This document shows, piece by piece, positions 25,204 through 33,173 of a stretch of DNA of 33,184 nt; position 1 is the first letter of the stretch; each line of letters opens with the position of its first letter. A model generated the notes under the pieces. It was not told the DNA's origin. It saw nothing but the letters and a program-made list of their open reading frames with translations, and did not search any database. The position numbers were made by a program, and so were the translations under genes. The DNA lies in NCBI RefSeq assembly GCF_900166585.1, contig NZ_FVZC01000003.1, forward strand, positions 1-33,184. Reading direction: 5' to 3'. The DNA comes from Mesobacillus jeotgali (GTDB taxonomy: Bacteria > Bacillota > Bacilli > Bacillales > Cytobacillaceae).

Positions 25204-25935
25204 TTGAAAAGAGAATACTGGTACGTCATCATTGCTTATATTGTCATGCAGCTTTCAAGTCTGATCGGCATTCCGATCGTTGCATTCGTTGGGGCTGCGA
25301 TGGGGAAAAGCCTGCAGGAAATGGAAACCCTCGCGATTCCATACTGGCTCGTGATAAGCTTTTCGCTCACGCTTTTAATTATCCTGCTGATTTTGAGGAA
25401 AGAAAGACACTCACAGGCTGACTTACGCGGAGCAGCTTCTCCTGCCAACTCGGCTGGCTGGGCATTTGCCGGTGTTTTTCTTGCCATGTTCGCTCAATCC
25501 ATTGCAGCCAGCATTGAAAACATGCTTGGCATTGAGATGGGCTCGGAGAATACACAGGAAATCATCAAGCTGATTGAAAGCTTCCCGGTTGTCATCCTCG
25601 TCAGCTCAATCATCGGACCGATCTTAGAGGAAATCGTCTTCCGAAAAATTATTTTTGGCAGCCTGCATAAGAAAATGAACTTCTTTTTCGCGGCGCTGAT
25701 CAGCTCGGTCATATTCGCATTGGCGCATATGGAGCCCGAGCATGTGATCCTTTACTCTGCGATGGGCTTCACCTTTGCATTCCTTTATGTGAAAACAAAG
25801 CGGATCATCGTGCCGATCATCGCGCATGTTACAATGAATACGATGGTTGTCCTGCTTCAATCCGTATTTCGGGAAGACATTGAGAGAATGATAAAAGAAG
25901 CAGAGAAAATTCAAAGCTTTATTGGGGGATTTTAA
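25204..25935 (+). CDS. ydiL: CPBP-family intramembrane metalloprotease-like protein (YdiL)
   Basis: This 243-residue membrane protein has about eight hydrophobic segments and the CPBP (Abi/Rce1) signature. Glu142-Glu143 and Arg147 fall in LEEIVFRK, His175 in FALAHMEPEH, and His208/Asn212 in AHVTMN. Family members are membrane proteases or enzymes involved in peptide maturation and immunity; the role of YdiL is not established. The start codon is TTG at 25204 with AAGGAG 8 nt upstream, and no ATG lies nearby. It is followed 3 nt later by ydiK on the same strand, as in B. subtilis, and divergent from the GNAT gene. Confidence 0.92.
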   Translation: MKREYWYVIIAYIVMQLSSLIGIPIVAFVGAAMGKSLQEMETLAIPYWLVISFSLTLLIILLILRKERHSQADLRGAASPANSAGWAFAGVFLAMFAQSIAASIENMLGIEMGSENTQEIIKLIESFPVVILVSSIIGPILEEIVFRKIIFGSLHKKMNFFFAALISSVIFALAHMEPEHVILYSAMGFTFAFLYVKTKRIIVPIIAHVTMNTMVVLLQSVFREDIERMIKEAEKIQSFIGGF

Positions 25936-25938
25936 GAC

Positions 25939-26139
25939 ATGAAGCAATCGCCTTTATTTTCAGGCATTGTCTACATCTTGTTAGGCAGCTTATTCACCTA
26001 TTTCGCAATCCAGAATGTAAACGAGACAGGCTGGGGATTTTTCAGCTATCTGCTTGTAGCCCTTGCCACGTTCGACTTCGGGTCCGGTATCAGAATGATC
26101 CTGTTCCATTTCAAACTGAAAAATATCCAGAAAAAATAG
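25939..26139 (+). CDS. ydiK: small two-helix membrane protein YdiK
   Basis: This 66-residue protein has two transmembrane helices (about 8-24 and 33-54) and a basic C-terminus (HFKLKNIQKK). It corresponds in size, position and sequence character to B. subtilis YdiK, of unknown function. It starts 3 nt after ydiL and ends within the 5' arm of the terminator shared with rex. In B. subtilis a tatAY-tatCY pair lies near here; it is absent in this window. Confidence 0.85.
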   Translation: MKQSPLFSGIVYILLGSLFTYFAIQNVNETGWGFFSYLLVALATFDFGSGIRMILFHFKLKNIQKK

Positions 26140-26166
26140 CCCCTTCATCTGAAGGAGCTATTTTTT
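26131..26166. terminator. bidirectional terminator between ydiK and rex
   Basis: AAAAAATAGC pairs with GCTATTTTTT, and CCTTC with GAAGG, across one mismatch and a 4-nt loop. The A/T runs at both ends allow use on both strands. It overlaps the last bases of ydiK and the stop codon region of rex. Confidence 0.9.
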
Positions 26167-26830
26167 ATTCTTCGATTTCCGTAATTTCTGTATCTGTCGG
26201 ATAATGTTTCAGGAAATAAATTAATGATTGAAGTTCTACTGCCAGGTCAATATGGTGAATCCTGATGGAAGGAGGCACATTCAGCCTCGCAGGCGTAAAA
26301 TTCAGGATTCCCTTTACGTTTGCCTGTACCAGTCTGTCCGTGATTGGCTGAGCCACTGCTGATGGCACAGTCAGGATGGCCACCTGGATCCCTTCCTCTA
26401 CGACTACACGATCCAGATCATCCATATGGTAGACAGGTACATCGCCAATTTGAGACCCAACCTTGTCTGGGTCGACATCAAAGGCAATCTCGATTTTTGT
26501 GTTATTGTTCTTGGAAAAATTATAATTTAAAAACGCGGTTCCCAAATTACCCACACCGATCAGTGCAACCTTTGTAAGCTCGTCCTGGTCGAGCGTCTTT
26601 CGGAAAAAAGTCAGCAGATAATTCACATTGTAGCCGTATCCCTTTTTACCCAAAGCCCCGAAATAGGAAAAGTCCCTTCTGATCGTCGCTGAATCCACTT
26701 TAACCGCCTCGCTCAGCTCTGCGGACGATACCCTCTGCTTGCCTGAAGAATGTAAGTTCAATAAGAATCGGTAATATAGCGGCAAACGTTTTGCGGTTGC
26801 CTGAGGAATCTTCATAGCATCATTCGTCAT
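26165..26830 (-). CDS. rex: redox-sensing transcriptional repressor Rex
   Basis: This dimeric NADH/NAD+-sensing repressor of fermentation and anaerobic respiration genes has 221 residues. The winged-helix N-terminus ([16 protein letters not shown], then [14 protein letters not shown]) is almost identical to B. subtilis Rex. The Rossmann domain has [11 protein letters not shown], and the C-terminal swap helix is [20 protein letters not shown] precedes the ATG. It lies 25 nt downstream of moaC with no terminator between, so the two are probably cotranscribed, as in B. subtilis. Confidence 0.98.
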   Translation of the reverse strand: MTNDAMKIPQATAKRLPLYYRFLLNLHSSGKQRVSSAELSEAVKVDSATIRRDFSYFGALGKKGYGYNVNYLLTFFRKTLDQDELTKVALIGVGNLGTAFLNYNFSKNNNTKIEIAFDVDPDKVGSQIGDVPVYHMDDLDRVVVEEGIQVAILTVPSAVAQPITDRLVQANVKGILNFTPARLNVPPSIRIHHIDLAVELQSLIYFLKHYPTDTEITEIEE

Positions 26831-26855
26831 TCTCCATCCTCCACCTGTTCTATTT

Positions 26856-27350
26856 CTATTTTAACTTTCCATCTCTCTTAAAATCACCGTTTTTACCGCC
26901 TGTTTTTTCTATTAGATAGGTCTTGCCGATAACCATTCCTTTGTCAACGGCCTTGCACATATCATAAACTGTCAGCGCACATGCAGATGCCGCTGTTAAC
27001 GCTTCCATTTCTACCCCTGTATTCCCTTTGGTTTTAACAGAAGCGGCAATATTTAAAATATAATCATTTTCATTTTGCTCCCATTTAAACGAAAGGTCAA
27101 TGCCTGTTAATGGAAGCGGATGGCACATAGGGATGATTTCAGAAGTCTTTTTCGCTGCCATGATGCCAGCCACCTGTGCAACTGCCAGCACATCTCCCTT
27201 TTTCATTTTATTTTCAGTAATCCTTACATATATATCTTCATTAACGGTAATGCTTGAATGGGCGACTGCAGTGCGTACCGTCTCCGGTTTATCGCTGACA
27301 TCGACCATTTTCGCTCTGCCCTCTTCGTTAAAATGCGTAAATTCTGCCAT
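26856..27350 (-). CDS. moaC: cyclic pyranopterin monophosphate synthase MoaC
   Basis: This is the second enzyme of molybdenum cofactor synthesis; it converts the MoaA product to cyclic pyranopterin monophosphate. The 164-residue protein has the catalytic motif [11 protein letters not shown], then [15 protein letters not shown] and [10 protein letters not shown]. The open frame extends 32 codons upstream, but the ATG at 27350 has AAGGAG 7 nt before it and gives the family-typical [11 protein letters not shown]. No other molybdopterin genes are nearby. It is the first gene of moaC-rex. Confidence 0.96.
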   Translation of the reverse strand: MAEFTHFNEEGRAKMVDVSDKPETVRTAVAHSSITVNEDIYVRITENKMKKGDVLAVAQVAGIMAAKKTSEIIPMCHPLPLTGIDLSFKWEQNENDYILNIAASVKTKGNTGVEMEALTAASACALTVYDMCKAVDKGMVIGKTYLIEKTGGKNGDFKRDGKLK

Positions 27351-27384
27351 GTTCAAGCTCCTTTCAACCAAATAATACACTATT

Positions 27385-27424
27385 TTCACAAACTTGTGTG
27401 TGAACTTTGTTTCCATTTTCACAA
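27385..27424. promoter_or_regulatory. cluster of TTCACAA/TGTGAA half-sites upstream of moaC-rex
   Basis: TTCACAA occurs at 27385-27391 and 27418-27424, with TGTGAA at 27399-27404. These match halves of the known Rex operator (TTGTGAA, four bases, TTCACAA). The order and spacing do not form the canonical operator. It could be a degenerate autoregulatory site, a different palindrome, or chance. Confidence 0.3.
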
Positions 27425-27474
27425 TACAACATGAAAATTTTTTCATCCTTTAAGCTGGTCGCAGACCGCACATA

Positions 27475-27503
27475 TTGCCGAGCCCATTGTATTGGGTTAC
27501 ACT
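27475..27503 (+). promoter_or_regulatory. candidate promoter of ydiF
   Basis: TTGCCG (27475-27480) is followed after 17 nt by TACACT (27498-27503), ~29 nt upstream of the ydiF start on the plus strand. Confidence 0.5.
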
Positions 27504-27531
27504 ATCCCTAAGGCATTAGAGGTGAAAAATA

Positions 27532-29460
27532 ATGATATTATTACAGGTGAATCAGCTATCAAAATATTTTGCTGCTGATCTTATTTTATCGAATATAAAG
27601 TTTGAAATACAAACCAATGACCGTGTAGCGCTGGTTGGCCGGAATGGAGCGGGGAAATCGACTCTCCTGAAAATCATTGCTGGCTATGAATCTCATGAGG
27701 ACGGTGAAATCATCCGTCCAAAAGGGACATCCATCGGCTATCTCGCACAAAATACCGGATTGGAATCCGAGAAAAGCATATGGGATGAAATGCTGGCTGT
27801 TTTTGACCATTTGCACAGAATGGAAAAAGAGCTTCGCCGGCTTGAGGAAAAAATGTCTGATCCTGGCATCCTTTCGAACGAGTCAGAGTATGGAAGAGTA
27901 TTGAAGGACTATGACATTCTCCAGGTCGATTTTAAGGAAAAAGGCGGTTATCAATATGAAGCGGACATCCGTTCCGTCCTTCACGGCCTTAACTTCCATT
28001 CTTTTGATTATTCCACAAAAATCTCTACTTTAAGCGGAGGACAGAAAACCAGACTTGCCCTCGCCAAGCTGTTATTGACCCGTCCGGATATTCTGATTCT
28101 CGATGAACCGACGAACCATCTGGACATTGACACTCTTTCCTGGCTTGAACAGTACCTGCAGGGTTATGACGGTGCGATTCTCATTGTTTCCCACGACCGC
28201 TACTTCCTTGATAAGGTTGTGAACCAGGTATACGAAATCTCTCGTCACCAGCTGATGAAGTTCCCTGGTAATTACAGCTCGTATTTAGAGGAGAAAGCCG
28301 CAAATTACGAGCGAGACCTAAAGCTATATGAGAAGCAGCAGGATGAAATCGCCAAGCTGCAGGACTTTATCCAGCGGAACCTTGCCAGGGCGTCAACAAC
28401 AAAACGTGCCCAGAGCCGCCGGAAACAGCTCGATAAAATTGATCGGCTGGACAGGCCTATGGGTGATGAAAAGTCCGCTTCCTTCAGCTTCCAGATTGAA
28501 CGACAAAGCGGAAATGATGTCCTGAAAGTCGATACTCTCGCGGTAGGCTATCATGATGAAGCCGTTTCGAGGGACATAACCTTTCATCTGACACGTGGAG
28601 ACAGCACTGCCCTGGTTGGACCTAATGGCGTTGGCAAGTCAACATTATTGAAAACAATCGTTGAAAAATTGCCATCAATATCTGGGAATATCCAGTATGG
28701 TTCTAACGTGTCCATCGGCTATTATGACCAGGAACAGGCAGAGCTTAGCTCCAATAAAAAGGTTTTAAATGAGCTTTGGGATGAATATCCGCTGAAATCA
28801 GAAAAAGAAATCCGCACCGTATTAGGAAACTTCCTTTTTTCAGGCGATGATGTATCAAAGATTGTCTCCACCCTGAGCGGCGGTGAAAAAGCACGTCTGG
28901 CACTGGCCAAGCTTATGCTGCAGAAGTCTAATTTCCTTATTTTGGATGAACCAACAAACCATCTGGACCTGGACAGCAAGGAAGTCCTGGAGAACGCCTT
29001 GATTGATTATCCAGGAACGATCCTGTTCGTTTCCCATGACCGTTATTTTATCAACAGGATTGCTACGAAGGTGCTCGAACTTGACCGTGGGGGAGCAACA
29101 GAATACCTTGGCGACTACGATTACTATGTCGAAAAAAAATTAGAGCAGGAAGAGCTTAAGGAACTTGCCAGACAAGCCGCAATAGCAGCAGGCACTGTCT
29201 CAGAAGCAATAAAGCAAGATAAAACCTCCTACCAGCAGGACAAAGAGGCTAAGAAACTCGAACGCCAGCGAAAACGGCGTATGGAGGAAGTCGAAGCGCT
29301 CATCGACAAACTGGAGACCGAGGTAGCAGAATATGAAGAATTGCTCTGTGACCCCGAGGTATTCCAGGATCATGAAAAAGCAGGAGAAATAAATTCAAAA
29401 ATCGAAGCAGCCAAAGAAACACTTGATGAACTGATGGAAGAGTGGACAGAATTGGCGTAG
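27532..29460 (+). CDS. ydiF: ABC-F family ATP-binding protein (YdiF)
   Basis: This 642-residue cytosolic ABC-F ATPase, likely ribosome-associated, has no membrane domain. Two nucleotide-binding domains are present: Walker A GRNGAGKST (36-44) with signature LSGGQ and DEPTNHLDI, and Walker A GPNGVGKST with LSGGEKARL and DEPTNHLDL. An interdomain linker (~255-325) and a long C-terminal coiled coil (~560-640, rich in Lys/Glu) follow. Family members rescue stalled ribosomes or protect against antibiotics; YdiF of B. subtilis is the closest match by position and sequence. GAGGTG precedes the ATG. A strong terminator follows immediately. Confidence 0.95.
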   Translation: MILLQVNQLSKYFAADLILSNIKFEIQTNDRVALVGRNGAGKSTLLKIIAGYESHEDGEIIRPKGTSIGYLAQNTGLESEKSIWDEMLAVFDHLHRMEKELRRLEEKMSDPGILSNESEYGRVLKDYDILQVDFKEKGGYQYEADIRSVLHGLNFHSFDYSTKISTLSGGQKTRLALAKLLLTRPDILILDEPTNHLDIDTLSWLEQYLQGYDGAILIVSHDRYFLDKVVNQVYEISRHQLMKFPGNYSSYLEEKAANYERDLKLYEKQQDEIAKLQDFIQRNLARASTTKRAQSRRKQLDKIDRLDRPMGDEKSASFSFQIERQSGNDVLKVDTLAVGYHDEAVSRDITFHLTRGDSTALVGPNGVGKSTLLKTIVEKLPSISGNIQYGSNVSIGYYDQEQAELSSNKKVLNELWDEYPLKSEKEIRTVLGNFLFSGDDVSKIVSTLSGGEKARLALAKLMLQKSNFLILDEPTNHLDLDSKEVLENALIDYPGTILFVSHDRYFINRIATKVLELDRGGATEYLGDYDYYVEKKLEQEELKELARQAAIAAGTVSEAIKQDKTSYQQDKEAKKLERQRKRRMEEVEALIDKLETEVAEYEELLCDPEVFQDHEKAGEINSKIEAAKETLDELMEEWTELA

Positions 29461-29465
29461 GAATG

Positions 29466-29498
29466 GAAAAACGGGCATGAATGTGCCCGTTTTTTTTC
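29466..29498 (+). terminator. rho-independent terminator of ydiF
   Basis: ACGGGCA / TGCCCGT (29471-29477 with 29484-29490) with a 6-nt loop, flanked by A and followed by seven more T on the plus strand. Confidence 0.93.
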
Positions 29499-29510
29499 TT
29501 ATGAAAAATT

Positions 29511-29600
29511 ATTCGCATAAATTTGTCGGTTATTCGCAAATATCTTTATTTCTTCGGGAATAATGCACTTTTATTCGCAAATTAGTGCTATATATTCGCA
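29511..29600. repeat. phased tandem repeat with ATTCGCA core, ~20.5-bp period
   Basis: ATTCGCA occurs exactly at 29511, 29532, 29573 and 29594. A degenerate copy (CTTCGGG) sits at 29552, where the missing unit is expected. Spacings of 21, 20, 21 and 21 bp put all cores on one face of the helix. The sequence between cores is AT-rich and not conserved. It lies between the ydiF terminator and the DnaA-box cluster. No coding potential is seen. Confidence 0.6.
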
Positions 29601-29654
29601 AACTAGAAAATACTCAGGGATAATTTCCAGTTTATAAAACCAGAAAATTTCAGT

Positions 29655-29878
29655 TTTTCCACAGAAAAAAGTCCCGATTCAAAACCGGGACTTTTTATTC
29701 ACACAGTTATACACATAGTAAATACTGTTTTAAGGCTTATCCATAGACTTTTCCACATTATCCACAAAATTAACGATTTTTATCCACATTGTACACAGTT
29801 CAATACCCTGTCCGTCGACATATCCACAGAAGAGTCAGACAACAATTATTTTTCACTTCCTACTTTGGTTGTGGATAG
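29655..29878. promoter_or_regulatory. DnaA-box cluster at the ydiF-tsaD junction
   Basis: Perfect TTATCCACA boxes lie at 29758-29766 and 29780-29788, with TTATTCACA (29695-29703) and TTATACACA (29707-29715). One-mismatch boxes are at 29655, 29737, 29749, 29789, 29820 and, inverted in the tsaD 3' end, 29870. A further inverted perfect box (30030-30038) lies inside tsaD. Stable DnaA-binding clusters are known in B. subtilis outside oriC; I recall the gcp(tsaD)-ydiF junction as one of them. They limit initiation by titrating DnaA. No AT-rich unwinding element or replication gene is present, so this is not proposed as an origin. Confidence 0.8.
29666..29696. terminator. terminator of the tsaE-tsaB-rimI-tsaD operon
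   Basis: AAAAAGTCCCG pairs with CGGGACTTTTT (29666-29676 with 29686-29696) around a 9-nt loop, symmetrical and usable on both strands. It ends transcripts coming leftwards from tsaD, whose stop codon is ~155 nt away across the DnaA-box cluster. Confidence 0.85.
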
Positions 29879-30884
29879 TTATCTCCAGACCAGGATTTCC
29901 GTTCAAAGTCAGGTCCGCTCTTTGGCCTTTTTCATACATAACACTACCCGCCGCAGCAATCATGGCTGCATTGTCAGTGCATAAGGACAGCGGAGGTATG
30001 ACAATTTCCACATCTGAATCGGCAAATTCTGTGGATAATTTTTCTCTTAAGCCTTTATTTGCAGCAACTCCGCCGGCAAGAAGGACTTGTTTCACACCAT
30101 ATTCCTGCACAGCCTTTTGAGTTTTAGTGACAAGTACATCAATGACACTTTCCTGGAAACTTGCTGCGAGTTCTTCAGGGATAATTACCTCTCCACGTTG
30201 CTCTGCGTTATGCACAACATTGATCACAGCCGATTTTAGGCCGCTGAAACTGAAATCGTAGGAACCCTCCTCCAGCCAGGCTCTCGGCAGATCAATGGTG
30301 GCCTGTCCTTCATGGGCAAGCCTGTCTATATGCGGACCACCGGGATACGGAAGATTCAAGGTACGAGCAACCTTGTCATAAGCCTCTCCCGCTGCATCAT
30401 CCCGTGTCTCGCCAATCACCTCGAAATGGCCATGCTCCTTCATATAAACAAGTTCTGTATGGCCGCCGGACACGACAAGCGAAAGCAGTGGAAAATTCAT
30501 CTCGGCAACAAGGCGGTTCGCATATATATGGCCTGCAATATGATGGATTCCTATAAGCGGAATGCCATTAGCGAAGGCTAGTGCTTTAGCAGCGTTGACT
30601 CCGATTAATAAAGCTCCAACTAGACCCGGCCCTTCTGTTACAGCAATCGCATCAAGCTCTTTAATATCCATATTCGCCTGGGCAAGTGCTTCCTCCAGCA
30701 CAAGTGTGATCTGCTCAACATGGTGCCTGGAGGCAATCTCCGGTACCACCCCGCCGAATCGTTTATGGCTCTCAATCTGGGAGGCAACGACATTCGCCAG
30801 GATTTCCCGCCCATTTTTCACAATAGCCACAGCAGTTTCATCACAGCTTGTCTCTATTCCCATTATTAATTGGTCTTTTGTCAT
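29853..30884 (-). CDS. tsaD: tRNA N6-adenosine threonylcarbamoyltransferase TsaD
   Basis: This Kae1-type catalytic subunit transfers threonylcarbamoyl to A37 of ANN-decoding tRNAs (t6A). The 343-residue protein has [12 protein letters not shown] at the N-terminus, metal-binding His115 and His119 in [20 protein letters not shown] and the nucleotide motif [10 protein letters not shown]. The annotated frame can begin at a GTG five codons earlier, but the ATG at 30884 overlaps the rimI stop codon by 1 nt (TAATG) and has GGGTGA upstream, so it is preferred. It is the last gene of the tsaE-tsaB-rimI-tsaD unit. DnaA boxes extend into its 3' end. Confidence 0.97.
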   Translation of the reverse strand: MTKDQLIMGIETSCDETAVAIVKNGREILANVVASQIESHKRFGGVVPEIASRHHVEQITLVLEEALAQANMDIKELDAIAVTEGPGLVGALLIGVNAAKALAFANGIPLIGIHHIAGHIYANRLVAEMNFPLLSLVVSGGHTELVYMKEHGHFEVIGETRDDAAGEAYDKVARTLNLPYPGGPHIDRLAHEGQATIDLPRAWLEEGSYDFSFSGLKSAVINVVHNAEQRGEVIIPEELAASFQESVIDVLVTKTQKAVQEYGVKQVLLAGGVAANKGLREKLSTEFADSDVEIVIPPLSLCTDNAAMIAAAGSVMYEKGQRADLTLNGNPGLEITIHNQSRK

Positions 30885-31333
30885 TATATATTCACCCACA
30901 TTACTAAAGCGTCTTCCATATTATCTGTATAGTATTGTTTCCTGATAGCCCCTTCTTCGAAACCAAACTTTCGATAGAGGTTTTGTGCCCTTTCATTGCT
31001 GACCCTCACTTCGAGCGTCATTCTCAAAGCTCCCATTTCGCGTGCCAGTTCCATCATCTTTGCCATCAGTGCCTCGCCAAGCTTCATTCCCCGGTATTCC
31101 GGCAGCAAAGCGATATTCGTGATATGCGCTTCATCTACAATAATCCACACACCACAGTAACCTACCACCTTTTGATCCACTTCCACTACAAGGTACTGTG
31201 CGAATTGATTCTTCGTCAGTTCATTGAAAAATGCTTCCCTGCTCCATGGAACAGCAAAAGAATTAGCCTCAACCACCATCACATCATCCAGATCATCAAT
31301 GGTCATATTTCGGAATGTTATCGTTTTATTCAT
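30884..31333 (-). CDS. rimI: ribosomal protein S18-alanine N-acetyltransferase RimI
   Basis: This 149-residue GNAT enzyme is of the RimI group. Acetyl-CoA motif A is seen in [12 protein letters not shown], then [25 protein letters not shown] and a C-terminal [13 protein letters not shown], all characteristic of RimI. By family it acetylates the N-terminal alanine of ribosomal protein S18. It lies between tsaB and tsaD (13 nt and a 1-nt overlap), the conserved ydiC-ydiD-ydiE order of B. subtilis. Confidence 0.95.
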   Translation of the reverse strand: MNKTITFRNMTIDDLDDVMVVEANSFAVPWSREAFFNELTKNQFAQYLVVEVDQKVVGYCGVWIIVDEAHITNIALLPEYRGMKLGEALMAKMMELAREMGALRMTLEVRVSNERAQNLYRKFGFEEGAIRKQYYTDNMEDALVMWVNI

Positions 31334-31346
31334 CTTCTTTTCCCAC

Positions 31347-32048
31347 TTATTTTTTAGTCTCTTGCGCTTTTAGCCAGTTAGCTTCTGCTTCTGCCAGCCG
31401 TATATAGTTAGGGACGAATGTGTGAAGATCCACAGCCTCTTTATCCCTGCCTAATAAAGCAAGCTCTGCGGGTCTGGGGTTCAACTCAGTGATCTCTGCC
31501 AATACCGCTTTATCCCCTAACTCTTGCTTAATGACATCCTCATGGAGCCCCAAATCATTGCTGGTGAACAAAACCTTGCTGTCCATTTCATTCAAGGCCC
31601 TTACCCAATCAGCTGACATCACAAGCTGATCATCTTTCACAGTTTCCAGACTTTGATTTTCAAACTTATATAAGCCCGTATAAATCTGGCCTCTCCTCGC
31701 GTCAAAGAATGGAGAAACATAACCGTCAAAGTAACGTCCTGCTGATGCAGCTGCCACTTGAAGGCTGGATACACCAGCCAGCGGAATATTCAACGTCCAG
31801 GCCATGGTCTTGGCAATCGTCACACCGATACGGACTCCTGTGTATGATCCCGGGCCTTCGGCAACAACAATCTTCGCAAGATTCCCAGGTTTAATATTGC
31901 ACTCCTCCATCAAAGTCTGGATAGCCGGCATAACCCGGACGGAATGGTTCTTTTTAATATTGGAAATATACTCGCCCAAAACGGTTTCGCCATCAAGCAG
32001 ACCAATACCCAGGACATAATTGGACGTATCAATCGATAATACCTTCAT
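31347..32048 (-). CDS. tsaB: TsaB, partner protein in t6A synthesis
   Basis: This 233-residue ASKHA-fold paralogue of TsaD forms the TsaB-TsaD-TsaE complex. The N-terminus is MKVLSIDTSNYVLGIGLLDG, with the family motif AEGPGSYTGVRIG and DARRGQIYTGLY. It lacks the TsaD metal-binding histidines, as usual. AAGGAG precedes the ATG, and the start codon follows directly on the tsaE stop, so the genes are coupled. Confidence 0.96.
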   Translation of the reverse strand: MKVLSIDTSNYVLGIGLLDGETVLGEYISNIKKNHSVRVMPAIQTLMEECNIKPGNLAKIVVAEGPGSYTGVRIGVTIAKTMAWTLNIPLAGVSSLQVAAASAGRYFDGYVSPFFDARRGQIYTGLYKFENQSLETVKDDQLVMSADWVRALNEMDSKVLFTSNDLGLHEDVIKQELGDKAVLAEITELNPRPAELALLGRDKEAVDLHTFVPNYIRLAEAEANWLKAQETKK

Positions 32049-32501
32049 TTAAAAAATCTCCTTACACAATTCTTCATAACGCTCGCCCTTTGGCTGAGCG
32101 ACAATTCTTCTCACGCCATTGTCATCCAGGTACAACTTAAGCAGCAACAGCTCCTTCGGCAGCTGAGCTTCAATAAGATGTGCCCATTCAACAACCGTTA
32201 CTCCATTACCTTCAAAGTATTCTTCAAAACCAAGATCTTCAAACGCGTCTTCCACACGGTATACATCCATATGATATAAAGGAAGCCGTCCCTGATATTC
32301 CTTGATAATCGTAAATGTAGGACTGTTCACATTCCTAGTGATTCCCAACCCCTCGGCAAGCCCCTTTGTAAAAGTCGTCTTTCCCGCTCCCAAATCACCT
32401 TCAAGGGCAATCACGTCACCTGCCTTAAGAAGACCAGCCAGCCTCTTGGCAAATTCCCTCGTGTCTTCCGGCAGCTTTGAAATGAATTGATAAGTCGCCA
32501 T
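32049..32501 (-). CDS. tsaE: TsaE, ATPase of the t6A complex
   Basis: This 150-residue P-loop protein has Walker A GDLGAGKT (35-42), switch region VNSPTFTIIKEY and LYHMDVYRV, and the typical VVEWAHLIEAQLP. TsaE hydrolyses ATP to regenerate the TsaB-TsaD complex during t6A synthesis. The ATG at 32501 with GGGTGA just upstream is chosen over a TTG four codons earlier. It is the first gene of the operon. A terminator hairpin (32535-32562) lies between its likely promoter and the start. Confidence 0.95.
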   Translation of the reverse strand: MATYQFISKLPEDTREFAKRLAGLLKAGDVIALEGDLGAGKTTFTKGLAEGLGITRNVNSPTFTIIKEYQGRLPLYHMDVYRVEDAFEDLGFEEYFEGNGVTVVEWAHLIEAQLPKELLLLKLYLDDNGVRRIVAQPKGERYEELCKEIF

Positions 32502-32534
32502 TATATCACCCAACTAACAATCAATTTTATAATA

Positions 32535-32562
32535 CAAAAAAACCTTAGGATGCCTCCTAAGG
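32535..32562 (-). terminator. terminator upstream of tsaE (tRNA operon end or attenuator)
   Basis: On the minus strand CCTTAGG (32556-32562) pairs with CCTAAGG (32543-32549) around a 6-nt loop, then seven or more T. It may be a second terminator for the rrn-tRNA transcript. It also lies downstream of a promoter-like sequence at 32580-32608, so it could attenuate the tsaE operon. Confidence 0.75.
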
Positions 32563-32579
32563 ATGACGATTCTATATGT

Positions 32580-32608
32580 AGTTTACACGATTTATCCAGC
32601 CTGGGCAA
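32580..32608 (-). promoter_or_regulatory. candidate promoter of the tsaE operon
   Basis: On the minus strand TTGCCC (32603-32608) is followed after 17 nt by TAAACT (32580-32585). It lies between the tRNA-operon terminator (32660-32683) and the hairpin at 32535-32562. Confidence 0.45.
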
Positions 32609-32659
32609 AGAAACCAGACATTTTCCTGTTTTAGGCTAGGACAGCCTATTTTTAAAAGC

Positions 32660-32683
32660 AAAAAAAAACGAAACCCTGTTTCG
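32660..32683 (-). terminator. terminator of the rrn-tRNA transcript
   Basis: On the minus strand CGAAAC pairs with GTTTCG (32678-32683 with 32669-32674) around a 3-nt loop, followed by eight T (32661-32668). It lies 28 nt past the tRNA-Asp gene. Confidence 0.85.
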
Positions 32684-32710
32684 CTTTGCGATTCTAGCAA
32701 TCTAGAAAAA

Positions 32711-32786
32711 TGGCGGTCCCGACCGGGATCGAACCGGCGATCTCCTGCGTGACAGGCAGGCATGTTAACCGCTACACCACGGGACC
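32711..32786 (-). tRNA. tRNA-Asp (anticodon GTC)
   Basis: A full 76-nt cloverleaf on the minus strand. The acceptor stem GGTCCCG pairs with CGGGACC, the anticodon loop is CTGTCAC with anticodon GTC, the T-arm reads CCGGTTCGATCCCGG, and CCA is encoded. It follows tRNA-fMet by 22 nt. Confidence 0.97.
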
Positions 32787-32808
32787 AAATATGTATGAAG
32801 ATGGATTA

Positions 32809-32868
<60 letters not shown>

Positions 32869-32882
<14 letters not shown>

Positions 32883-33028
32883 TCGATAAGAAAGAATATT
32901 ATATTGTTTATGCTCTTAGAGCACACGCTGTCCCGATCTCAGGATGCTTAACCAAGAAGCGGCTCGATCGGTACAACTCGCAGCGGATTCTGGGAAGTAA
33001 CGCTCGTTGCTCCACCCCGCGTCGATAA
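32869..33028. repeat. 21-bp direct repeat of the tRNA-fMet 5' end, 139 bp apart
   Basis: The bases at 32869-32889 (tRNA-fMet nucleotides 1-14 plus seven upstream bases) recur exactly at 33008-33028. The 118 bp between (32890-33007) resemble no tRNA or gene that I recognise. The upstream copy is only a tRNA fragment, so it cannot form a tRNA. The arrangement looks like a duplication or insertion at the tRNA 5' end between 5S rRNA and tRNA-fMet. Confidence 0.8.
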
Positions 33029-33057
33029 TATTAAAAATCCATTTAATTGTTCAAACA

Positions 33058-33173
<116 letters not shown>

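Noticed and set aside
29655..29878. Chromosomal or plasmid replication origin
   Set aside because: There are DnaA boxes but no dnaA/dnaN or rep gene nearby and no obvious unwinding element; a DnaA-titrating cluster fits better.
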